Assembly (NCBI GenBank): GCA_039029315.1
Contig: JBCCGK010000048.1
Span: forward strand, 1-64,000
From: JBCCCJ01 sp039029315
GTDB lineage: Bacteria > Bacteroidota > Bacteroidia > J057
Direction of reading: 5' to 3'
DNA: 64,000 nt
This document shows positions 51,650 to 59,917 of this stretch, one piece after another (the first letter of the stretch is position 1; every line of letters begins with the position of its first letter). Position numbers and translations under genes: made by a program. Below the pieces are notes generated by a model. The model searched no databases, was not told where the DNA came from, and saw only the letters and a program-made list of their open reading frames with translations.

Positions 51650-53752
51650 TCACCGCCGCTTTATATAAAACTCCACCCGCCTGTTCAACCTCCTGGTCTC
51701 TGGATGTGCATTGCTGGCAACGGGAACCGTCGGCCCAAATCCCTGTCCGGTAATTCTCCTGGCTGAAATCCCGTGCTGGATCAGATATTGCCGGACGACC
51801 TCTGCTCGTTGTTCTGACAATCTGCGAAGTTCAGTTGCACTACCGATGTTATCTGTATGCCCTCGAATGTCAATCTCCAGAGTAGGGATGGCTTGCATGA
51901 GGTACACCAGACGATTGAGTTCAGGAAAAGAGGTCTCAATCAGATTCGCAGTCGCTCTGTAGAAATATACCCGTTCGAGCTTAATCGTCTCTCCAATCTC
52001 AATTGGAGCCAGATACAGGTCTTTTTGAATTTCCCGAAACTGTTTGACCGGCCGTACATCCAGCGTATCGATCACGGAATAATAGCCGATGCGTTCAGGA
52101 AAAATCTGATATGCCTTGCCAAAAGGCAGGTACATGCTATAGGTTCCGACAGGATCAGCAGCTTCCGTATCCTTGACCAAAGAATCCGGGGACAAGTCAA
52201 GGCTATGCACTTGAGCACCTAGAGATACATTGGTCTTGCGATTGAGTACCCGGCCATAGACCCTGACGATGGGCTGCTTGCTGATGTCCAGAGGAATCCG
52301 AACCCCATAGAGATCATAGGTTCCGTGGACCGTATCTACTGTAGCCATAAACGCCCTTCTGGGACGTTCTGGAAGTGGAGTATACCAGGCATCCCATGTA
52401 GGACCATTGATCCTGGAACCAAGATTGAGGGGTTGACTCCATTGGGTCCAGGTATTGCTGAGTCGCTGACTGACATAGACATCTCCTGCCCCATATCCGG
52501 GATGCCCGTTGCTGGAAAAATAGAGGGTTTCGTTGTCTTTGTCCAAATAGGGGGTCATCTCACTGGCATATGTATTGATGGAAGGCCCCATGTTTTTGGG
52601 AGCTGTCCATCCATTTTTCCCTTTCAAACTCACATACAAATCAGATTCTCCATATCCGCCGGAAGCCTGGGCCGAAAAAATCAATACCCGATGATCGTGT
52701 GAAAGATTCCATGTGGTAGGCGCTGTGGTACTCATGAATCGAGGAATGGCGATGGGGGAGGGAGTATCCCATATATTCTCCTCTGAATTAAGTTGACGGG
52801 ATTCCGCAATTCCTTGACCTCGACCTTGTCCGTTGGGATGATAAGAAGAACCCAACAACATCTGACTTGCTCTTGGATAGAGATAGACGACACTGTTTCT
52901 GTCTTGATTGTTCAGGGGCGCAGGGAGAAGTCTTGCAGGAGCCCACATGGTATCGCCCTGTACATGGGTTTCCCAGATATCCCCCGCCTTCAACCATTGA
53001 CTCGAATCTGATCGTGTATAGTAGAGCTGTCGTCCATTTCTGCTAAGAATTGGGGCGGTATCATGCAGGTCAGGATGATTGATGTTGCTGTCCAGGGGAG
53101 CTTTTCGGGCATTGAGGATTGGCCCTTCCACAAGCGGAATGTCTATAGGCGGATGGCGAACAGTGAGTTCATCTATGACGAGTTCTACCTGCTGATTGAG
53201 AACAAATCCCAGCCGTTTTCCCAACTGTTTGGGCATTTTGAGAGAGTGAACTTCCCTGTCATTGACGAAAAAGAACAAGCGCCATCCTTGTTTTTCGATC
53301 AGCAATTCATTCGCTTCACCTGGTCGTCGGATTCGCCTGTTTCGTGTCCAGGGGCACAGTTCTGTTTCCGCTCCATCGATGACTTTTATGATTTTGAAAT
53401 ACCCTTCCGGGCGGATCAAAAAAGCATAATAGCTATCCTCGGCCTCATTCACACTCCAGCATATCCCGTGGCTGTTGTTGATGCCTGCGGGAGTTTGAGT
53501 CAGGAGGGCATAAAGGCTGAAATTTTTCTGTCGATTAAGGTATAATTCATGTGTAAACAAAAAACTGCCTTCAACTGCCTGATGAGAGAGGGCCAGTTGT
53601 CCATTGGGGAGGAGGCGCGCACTGCTGTTGGATCTCTCTCCAAAAGCCCATCGGTAGGCATCAAGGGTGAAATCATCATGAAAGAGAATATGATCCTGGG
53701 CGATGAGCTGCCCGGAGAGCAAAAGGCAACAAAATATAAGGGAATACTTCAT
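51650..53752 (-). CDS. OmpA-family protein with jelly-roll and PD40 repeats
   Basis: A 700-residue exported protein with a signal peptide (LLLSGQLIAQ). Residues about 22-190 form a jelly-roll-like domain (ILFHDDFTLDAYRWAFGE to VELVIDELTV), shared with the proteins at 17168 and 53904. A WD40-like PD40 propeller follows (about 220-480; LYYTRSDSSQW, LYFSSNGHPGYGAGDVYVS), then a short beta domain and the C-terminal OmpA domain (about 595-700; LEIDIRGHTDNIGSATELRRLSEQRA) that grips peptidoglycan. It is encoded about 100 bases upstream of fic and probably sits in the periplasm or outer membrane. Confidence 0.9.
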   Translation of the reverse strand: MKYSLIFCCLLLSGQLIAQDHILFHDDFTLDAYRWAFGERSNSSARLLPNGQLALSHQAVEGSFLFTHELYLNRQKNFSLYALLTQTPAGINNSHGICWSVNEAEDSYYAFLIRPEGYFKIIKVIDGAETELCPWTRNRRIRRPGEANELLIEKQGWRLFFFVNDREVHSLKMPKQLGKRLGFVLNQQVELVIDELTVRHPPIDIPLVEGPILNARKAPLDSNINHPDLHDTAPILSRNGRQLYYTRSDSSQWLKAGDIWETHVQGDTMWAPARLLPAPLNNQDRNSVVYLYPRASQMLLGSSYHPNGQGRGQGIAESRQLNSEENIWDTPSPIAIPRFMSTTAPTTWNLSHDHRVLIFSAQASGGYGESDLYVSLKGKNGWTAPKNMGPSINTYASEMTPYLDKDNETLYFSSNGHPGYGAGDVYVSQRLSNTWTQWSQPLNLGSRINGPTWDAWYTPLPERPRRAFMATVDTVHGTYDLYGVRIPLDISKQPIVRVYGRVLNRKTNVSLGAQVHSLDLSPDSLVKDTEAADPVGTYSMYLPFGKAYQIFPERIGYYSVIDTLDVRPVKQFREIQKDLYLAPIEIGETIKLERVYFYRATANLIETSFPELNRLVYLMQAIPTLEIDIRGHTDNIGSATELRRLSEQRAEVVRQYLIQHGISARRITGQGFGPTVPVASNAHPETRRLNRRVEFYIKRR

Positions 53753-53903
53753 GAAGGAGGATCTGTACCTGGATTGTTGGCCATCTAATCTAGACAGGCT
53801 AGGATGTGCCGTGAATTATACATGACACGAAGCGTATCGATTGATAGAATCTACGCTCTAAGGTACGGAATTTTCAAAAAAAGGGAGAATTCTGTTTTCC
53901 CAT

Positions 53904-54545
53904 TCAATGATTGCCTCTTGCTTCTCTTGCGGAAGGATCGGGAACACTGACCTTGAAATAGTCTACCTCTATCTTCATGGTGCCATGAAAGAGAATCCCG
54001 GCATGCTGACTTCTGGGAGGATGGTAGCCGCTGACGAACAGGAGTTTTCCATTGAGATAATGCCGCACCTTATTTCCTTCTTTTTGAATCAGGAAAATAT
54101 TTGGTTTGCCACTCTTATGAATCACTTCTGAATCTTCTGTCCAGGGCTTGATTTCATCATATTGGCCTCTTTCTTTACGCAGGATTGTATACTTCCCATT
54201 GGCACTGATCAGGAAGGTGAACAGATCGTCCTGGTTTTTCTTGGCACCCCAAACCAAGCCAAATCCCATATTGCGGGCACCTGATTTTTGAGTGATTTTG
54301 AGTTCCATTTCGAAGTCTTGTTCCTTGGATAACTCCAATGGCTGAACAAAAAAGTTGGGACTGAAGTCACTTTTTCCCTTAAGGATATATGACCCTTCAG
54401 CAATGGTTGCGACCAATCTTTTGGAATTGGTGATCTCCCAAAAACGAGCATTGTTGTCAAAATCTTCATTTAGGAGGATGCTTTCCTGGGCGAAAATACT
54501 GACTGAAATAGAAGAGAAAAGGACAAAGAGTACAAACTGCTTCAT
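53904..54545 (-). CDS. secreted single-domain jelly-roll protein
   Basis: A 213-residue exported protein: the signal peptide ends in VSIFAQ. The whole mature chain is one beta-sandwich-like domain (LLNEDFDNNARFWEI, FEMELKITQKSGARNMGFGLVWG, FTFLISANGKYTILR, IEVDYFKVS), like the N-terminal domain of the downstream OmpA protein and the C-terminal domain of the metallopeptidase at 17168. Such domains resemble laminin-G/DUF1080 folds that bind carbohydrates. Binding here is inferred. Confidence 0.7.
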   Translation of the reverse strand: MKQFVLFVLFSSISVSIFAQESILLNEDFDNNARFWEITNSKRLVATIAEGSYILKGKSDFSPNFFVQPLELSKEQDFEMELKITQKSGARNMGFGLVWGAKKNQDDLFTFLISANGKYTILRKERGQYDEIKPWTEDSEVIHKSGKPNIFLIQKEGNKVRHYLNGKLLFVSGYHPPRSQHAGILFHGTMKIEVDYFKVSVPDPSAREARGNH

Positions 54546-54632
54546 AACAGAAAATCTGGAGTGTGTTGGTCAAGAGCTTCCAATAAGGTCCTGAGATTTT
54601 AGACAAAAAAATCGGGCATTTTGCATGAAACC

Positions 54633-55256
54633 TTACTTGTCTGTGCAAATCTGAAACACTATGACCAGGGCCATGATTGAAAATATTTCAGGATAATCAT
54701 CCAATGAATCCTGATCTTCTATTCGGACCATGGGGCGCTTGGCTGGCTGGAAGAAAAAATGGATCAAATCTACTTCCGTGTGTGTATGAGGGCGTTGTAT
54801 ATCAGGGGGGGAGTGAATGCGCTTAAATAAACGAAAACCTATTTGCTCGGCAGATGCCCCCTCAACAGGAGCCACACATTGAAGAAATACCGTATCTCCA
54901 GGACTGCTCAGCTTCCAGGATTTGTGATCAGGATCAGAGCTGTTTGTCTGCCAAACATCTGCTTTCATTTGACCAAGCGAAATGGTCGCATACAAAGAAT
55001 CGCGATCCGCAAAAAACCTTATCAACCCGCCTGGGTCATCATAAATTTCCCAGGTCTCCACATGTTGAATTCTTTTCAACGATCGCAAAAAAAGAACTTG
55101 CCCCAGAATGTCATCATAGACTCGGATCGAAGTAATTGAGGATTTGCCGCCGCTCCTCTTGCCCCTGCCTTTGGCATAGCTGAAGGCAGACTGTGCATAT
55201 GAGCAGCCTCCAATCAACCAAAGTATTAAGCAAAACCCAATCAACCTCCTAGTCAT
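54633..55256 (-). CDS. secreted protein or lipoprotein of unknown function
   Basis: A 207-residue exported protein from ATG 55256 (MTRRLIGFCLILWLIGGCSYAQS); the Cys in IGGC gives a possible lipobox, and SYAQS an alternative cleavage site. A KGRGKRSGGKSS segment follows, then a mixed alpha/beta domain, and the C-terminus is hydrophobic (IFSIMALVIVFQI). The family is not recognised. The longer frame to 55427 adds residues without any sign of coding. Confidence 0.55.
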   Translation of the reverse strand: MTRRLIGFCLILWLIGGCSYAQSAFSYAKGRGKRSGGKSSITSIRVYDDILGQVLFLRSLKRIQHVETWEIYDDPGGLIRFFADRDSLYATISLGQMKADVWQTNSSDPDHKSWKLSSPGDTVFLQCVAPVEGASAEQIGFRLFKRIHSPPDIQRPHTHTEVDLIHFFFQPAKRPMVRIEDQDSLDDYPEIFSIMALVIVFQICTDK

Positions 55257-55572
55257 GATCCTATCAGTGGTTAAGACTTCACACCTTCTGGATGATAGAA
55301 AATATGAAGATATAGGATGTTTTTGCAAGGACCACGCCACAAAATGAGATGTTTCTTTAAAAAATGAAAAACTTCCTGTTGTGGCTGTTTGAAGCATATG
55401 TGAGCAAATATCGCTGTAATTTTTCAATTTCCGTTATTTTTTTTATAAAAAATGAACGATTATTACAAGTTTTTTTGATGTGTAAGAAATGAGAAAAGCT
55501 GATCTAGGGAGTCCGGGGAGGAAACAAGAAATTCGATCATGAATTCTTAAACAAGGCTAAAATCAAAAACAA

Positions 55573-55908
55573 ATGAAAGTTTCAGTTACTAAACGGCACA
55601 TCACATCAGCAAAACGAAGCGAAGGAAGATTAACCCCCATCGAAGTGGCAGTGATGGATCTGGATTGTTTTGCAGAAATCAACCTGCTTGCAAGTTCTCC
55701 TTCGGGTTATTCGCTCGAAGTGGATGGAAGCCGTGTCAAATTGCCTCGATCAGTGCAGACAGCTTTGGAGGTATGGGAGATTCAAGGAGACATGAAGCCC
55801 GTCTCTTTTGACTTGCCCATCGAAGATCCCTTTCTTTCTTCAGAAGACTTGTTGTTGGACAATTTTGATGAAGGATTAGATTTGGGATACGGATTCGGAT
55901 ATGCCTAA
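55573..55908 (+). CDS. small protein resembling the VT--HI small-protein family
   Basis: A 111-residue acidic protein. The plan VTKRHITSAKR, then TPIEVAVMD, then VDGSRVKLPRSVQTALEVWE, then PVSFDLPI matches, from memory, a loose family of phage and bacterial small proteins that usually read (V/I)T--HI--G----CPIA-A-. The usual Cys is Thr here. The C-terminal 25 residues are Asp/Glu/Leu-rich and end GYGFGYA. The function is unknown. A weak AT-rich promoter region precedes it. Confidence 0.55.
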   Translation: MKVSVTKRHITSAKRSEGRLTPIEVAVMDLDCFAEINLLASSPSGYSLEVDGSRVKLPRSVQTALEVWEIQGDMKPVSFDLPIEDPFLSSEDLLLDNFDEGLDLGYGFGYA

Positions 55909-55992
55909 AGAAAGGGAGAGGAGGGAGCGATACAAGGAAGTGAGACAGTGAATAGGCATTCAGTTCTCTTTCTCCTCCCCACCAGTTGGACT

Positions 55993-57738
55993 TCACAACT
56001 GCCCTATTACATCATCTCCACGAGGATCAGCACCGCCCTGCAATCTGCCATTGGGGAGTATCAGGATGGCATCTACACGACCGATGGGATCTTGTCGCTG
56101 CTTAAAGCGATGGCCAAAGTGGGACAAGACCTCCTGAACTTCAGGAGTAAAAGTAGATGCTTCGTGTTGAATCACGTCTGGAAGCCACTGATGATGGAAC
56201 CGAGGCGCATTCACAGCGGATTGCATATCCATGTCAAAATCGATCACATTGACGATTGTCTGAAAGACAGAGGTAATGATGGTAGAGCCACCAGGGGAGC
56301 CTACAACCATGAATAAGCTGCTATCCTTTTCAAGGATTGTAGGTGTCATGGAACTCAACATTCGCTTGCCAGGCGCAATCGCATTGGCCTCTGCCCCCAA
56401 CAAACCAAAGGCATTGGGGAACCCGGCCTTGGCACTGAAATCATCCATTTCATTGTTGAGAAAGAATCCCGCTCCACCCACCAACACACAGGAACCATAA
56501 TATCCATTCAAGGTGGTGGTAAGGGCAACCGCATTCCCCTCGGGGTCTACGATCGAAAAATGTGTAGTCTGTTCTGATTCAGCAGGGATTTCTCCAGATT
56601 GGATGCGAGCACTCAGGGTGGCTTGTTGGGGATCGAAGTCTTCCATTCGATCTGCATTATAGGTCGAATCTAGCAGGGTGGATATTGGAACAGGATAGAA
56701 ATCCATATCGCCCAGATGCTTGGCTCGGTCTGCATATACTCTCCGCTCAGCCTCTACCATCAGATGAATGGCGTCAGCACTCAAGGGGCCATATGTCTTC
56801 ATGGGGTAGGCCTCAATACTTTTGAGTAGCTGGATCAGGGCAACTCCTCCACTGGAAGGGGGAGCCATACTGATGACCTTGTGCCCCCGATATGTGCCGC
56901 TAATCGTAGGTCGCCAAATGGCCCGATAGGAGTGAAGGTCCTGATGGGTAATCAGCCCACCGCCCCGCTTCATTTCTTCCACAATTTTGTCAGCAGTCTT
57001 TCCTTCGTAGAATCCTGCTGGCCCATGATCCCGAATCAGGGACAAGGTATGGGCAAGATCTGGCATGAAAATCCTGTCGCCAGCTTGCCAACGGATTTTG
57101 CTGGTAAAAGCATTGGATTGGGTGCTGAAGGCGCGGATATAAGGCAATTTGTCATTCAGTCTTGTCGCTTCTTTCTCCGTAAGGACAACCCCTTCTCTGG
57201 CCAGCCGGATAGCAGGTTGAATCAAAGAAGCGAAGGGTAATCTTCCGAGAGAATCATGCGCCTGATACATGCCTTGCACACTTCCCGGAACCCCAGAAGC
57301 CTTATGACCATACCAACTCATGTTTTTGATGACCATGCGATTGTTGTCCAGAAACATGTCCCGATGTGCAGCCGAAGGAGCAGATTCCCGAAAATCCAGT
57401 GAATGGATGGTCCCGTCCTGCTGTCGAGAGAGGAGAAATCCGCCTCCACCAATATTGCCAGCCCAAGGGAGGACAACCGCTAAGGCAAACTGCACACCGA
57501 CGGCAGCATCGATCGCATTGCCTCCTTGTCGGAGAATCTCACTCCCTACTTCGGCAGCCAGTGGGTGGGCACAGACGACCATGCCTGAGGAGGAAGAGAG
57601 GGTATCGCGGGCAAGACTAAGCTGAGACCCTTCTGCTTCTCTGGGCGTACATGAGGTGCCAGCTGCTCCTAAAAGCAGGACCCACCAGCAAGAGTACACC
57701 AAAGATCCAACAGGAAAGTGGAAGAAAAAGGATTTCAT
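55993..57738 (-). CDS. ggt: gamma-glutamyltransferase (glutathione hydrolase)
   Basis: A 581-residue exported Ntn-hydrolase that breaks the gamma-glutamyl bond of glutathione. The signal has a lipobox-like LLGAAGTSC. Landmarks are GGNAIDAAVGVQFALAVVLP (about residues 70-90), GNIGGGGFLL, the autoprocessing site TTHFSIVDPEGNAV (new N-terminal Thr) and GYYGSCVLVGGAGFFLNNEMDDF, then the glycine loop SPGGSTI. ATG 57738 is chosen since the frame to 57999 adds 87 residues before the signal peptide. Confidence 0.93.
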   Translation of the reverse strand: MKSFFFHFPVGSLVYSCWWVLLLGAAGTSCTPREAEGSQLSLARDTLSSSSGMVVCAHPLAAEVGSEILRQGGNAIDAAVGVQFALAVVLPWAGNIGGGGFLLSRQQDGTIHSLDFRESAPSAAHRDMFLDNNRMVIKNMSWYGHKASGVPGSVQGMYQAHDSLGRLPFASLIQPAIRLAREGVVLTEKEATRLNDKLPYIRAFSTQSNAFTSKIRWQAGDRIFMPDLAHTLSLIRDHGPAGFYEGKTADKIVEEMKRGGGLITHQDLHSYRAIWRPTISGTYRGHKVISMAPPSSGGVALIQLLKSIEAYPMKTYGPLSADAIHLMVEAERRVYADRAKHLGDMDFYPVPISTLLDSTYNADRMEDFDPQQATLSARIQSGEIPAESEQTTHFSIVDPEGNAVALTTTLNGYYGSCVLVGGAGFFLNNEMDDFSAKAGFPNAFGLLGAEANAIAPGKRMLSSMTPTILEKDSSLFMVVGSPGGSTIITSVFQTIVNVIDFDMDMQSAVNAPRFHHQWLPDVIQHEASTFTPEVQEVLSHFGHRFKQRQDPIGRVDAILILPNGRLQGGADPRGDDVIGQL

Positions 57739-57893
57739 CAAAACCACAATGATCTGGTTTACACAGACAGGAATAGAACCAAATTGCGAGCCATTCTTGT
57801 CAAGAACACTAGGTTTTGAGATTTTTTTTTCGTGTGCCTTGAGAATCCAGACTTTTACATGAATGCTTTCTATGGACATTGCCCATTTGGTAC

Positions 57894-57929
57894 ATATGCC
57901 CTGACGTTTAGCTAAACGCCAGGGCATAT
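57894..57929. other. long near-perfect palindrome/hairpin
   Basis: ATATGCCCTG (57894-57903) pairs with CAGGGCATAT (57920-57929), and CGTTTA (57905-57910) with TAAACG (57913-57918), with a single A-C mismatch and a two-base centre: 16 of 17 pairs. It sits between the stop at 58020 and the ggt start, both genes on the minus strand. No T-run follows on either strand. Confidence 0.6.
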
Positions 57930-58019
57930 AGGGGGCACCTGGAAATGGTCCATAACAATCACACAATCCCAAATAATCTATTGGGCTTCTCCGGTGCATA
58001 AGAAGAGAGCAGAATGAGG

Positions 58020-58760
58020 CTAAAAGGCTACTCCAAAAGATAAGCCACTCCTAAATACAGGCCAGGTAACACCTGGAATTCTGAACTTGAGTGTGTTGAT
58101 ATCTTCCAGGGAGATTTCCTGATCGATGAAAGGAATCTCCTCCTGAATATACAGATTCAACTCATCGACATACTTCTGAATATCATTTTGAATCGGACCA
58201 TTGAGGATGGTTCCTGTGTGACTGACTGCGCCAAAAGTAATGCCCAGACCACCATGCCATTCAATCGAAAAGCGTTCGGCAATGATCCACTGGTAGCCAA
58301 GAGAAAATCCAGGTCCGAGTGCACGGAATCGGAAGTTGGACTCGATATTGGAGACCTCAGCATTATCATTGAAAACAGCATCCACAGCCGTTTTGTATTG
58401 CAAAAATCGAACAAAAGGATCGAGAAAGAATCCTTGGGGTGCTTTCCCGCCGGGATAATATCTGAACTCAGGCGTAAAGGTGAATCCATTGAGATTGATG
58501 GCAGTGGAGGAAAAGTTGCCAGTAGTATCCAGGTTGGAGATAGAGCCAGCCAGTCCTTCATTGAAATCCGTTCTCAGAAAAAAGTTGGTGCCAAGACCAA
58601 CAGCAATCTTATCAGTAAAGGTATGCTCATAGGAGATGGCAAAGGTTCGAATGGCCAGTTTGAGTGGAGAGATCTTTACGACATTGTGTTGTGTCAGGGC
58701 GCTGCTCACACAGAGCAGCAGGATGGGCAACAATACGGACAATCTTTTTGTGAGGTTCAT
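58020..58760 (-). CDS. outer-membrane beta-barrel protein of unknown function
   Basis: A 246-residue exported protein with a signal peptide (MNLTKRLSVLLPILLLCVSSALTQ). The mature chain alternates in barrel strands: SPLKLAIRTFAISYEHTF, AVGLGTNFFLRTDFNE, FTPEFRYYPG, GFFLDPFVRFL, RALGPGFSLGYQWII, HGGLGITFGAV, and the last strand ends FRSGLSFGVAF with terminal Phe. It is typical of DUF3575-like Bacteroidota porins of unknown role. ATG 58760 is chosen over the longer frame, which runs back into the dehydratase gene. Confidence 0.75.
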   Translation of the reverse strand: MNLTKRLSVLLPILLLCVSSALTQHNVVKISPLKLAIRTFAISYEHTFTDKIAVGLGTNFFLRTDFNEGLAGSISNLDTTGNFSSTAINLNGFTFTPEFRYYPGGKAPQGFFLDPFVRFLQYKTAVDAVFNDNAEVSNIESNFRFRALGPGFSLGYQWIIAERFSIEWHGGLGITFGAVSHTGTILNGPIQNDIQKYVDELNLYIQEEIPFIDQEISLEDINTLKFRIPGVTWPVFRSGLSFGVAF

Positions 58761-58849
58761 ACGGGTAGGGTTTATTGTATTGGCAATGATTAAAATATGA
58801 TCTGAAAGATAGATATTGTTTGCTTCAACTATGACAGTTCTGAGGGAGA

Positions 58850-59815
58850 CTACCCTCCTACCGAAGACAAAATTTGCTGGAGAAGGGGTAAGCCAATCTT
58901 TCGGCCACAAAGGACCAGCCCAACTTTTTTTCCCTTGAATCTGCCAGGATTTTGGAGAACAGCAGCAATCGGTAAGGCTGCGGCTCCCTCGACCAGATGA
59001 TAGTGTTTTTCCATCAACCAAATAAGGGCCTGTTGGATTTCTTCTTCAGAAATTAACATATACTCATCGACCAATGCCTGACAGATTGGGAAGGTGATAC
59101 TTCCTGCTTCCAGGCCGCCGGCTGTCCCGTCAGACAAGGTTGGGAGAGATTCCATTTCCCAGATTTCGCCTCGCTTGACTGACTCGTACATTACGGGAGA
59201 ATTGACCGGTTGACATCCAATTATCTCGATATCTGGTTTGACCGATTTGAGGTAGGTAGAGATGCCTGATATCAGACCTCCGCCTCCAACTGAGATCAGA
59301 ACACAGTCCAGCTCAGGAATTTGGCGCTCCAGTTCAATGCCGATGGTTCCCTGCCCTGCAATGATAAATGGATCATTGTAGGGAGAAATGAATTCCTGTC
59401 CGCTTTCTGCGGCACTTTCCCTGGCTTTGGTTTCCGATTCCAGCGAATCTTGCCCATGGTAGACCAATTCGACATCATACAACTTCATCGGTGCGACCTT
59501 GGCTGGAGAAACAGTCTCAGGCAAATAGATCTTTCCCTTGCAATGGAGTTTGTCAGCGATATAAGCAAATGCAGACCCATGATTGCCAGTAGAAGCTGTG
59601 ATCACCCCATGCTCTCTTTGTTCTGGTGAAAGCGACAATACCTTGTTTGTCGCCCCTCGTAGCTTGAATGAACCCGTCGTCTGTAAGTGTTCCAACTTGA
59701 GCCATATCTCTCCTTCGCACAATTGACTGAGCCAGGGAGAATATTCGACCATGGTTTCCAATACATATGGCTGGATGCGTTCGTGGGCTACCAGAATATC
59801 TTTTGCTAGATCCAT
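58850..59815 (-). CDS. threonine dehydratase/serine racemase-type PLP enzyme
   Basis: A 321-residue fold-type II PLP enzyme with the Schiff-base Lys in TTGSFKLRGATNK (about residues 48-60), the phosphate-binding SVGGGGLISG (about 178-187), TASTGNHGSAFAY and DGTAGGLE. It has no C-terminal ACT domain, as in catabolic threonine ammonia-lyases and serine racemases. It would deaminate L-threonine or L-serine to the 2-oxo acid. It is divergent from the altronate dehydratase gene with 102 bases between the starts. Confidence 0.88.
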   Translation of the reverse strand: MDLAKDILVAHERIQPYVLETMVEYSPWLSQLCEGEIWLKLEHLQTTGSFKLRGATNKVLSLSPEQREHGVITASTGNHGSAFAYIADKLHCKGKIYLPETVSPAKVAPMKLYDVELVYHGQDSLESETKARESAAESGQEFISPYNDPFIIAGQGTIGIELERQIPELDCVLISVGGGGLISGISTYLKSVKPDIEIIGCQPVNSPVMYESVKRGEIWEMESLPTLSDGTAGGLEAGSITFPICQALVDEYMLISEEEIQQALIWLMEKHYHLVEGAAALPIAAVLQNPGRFKGKKVGLVLCGRKIGLPLLQQILSSVGG

Positions 59816-59917
59816 TGGGCAAAGGTAGGAAAATAAGTATCGACTAAGGGTTGTTGCTACAGAGTTCCAGGAAGTTTTTTTAAACTTGCATCTCTTACAA
59901 TTCAAAGATATAGATCT

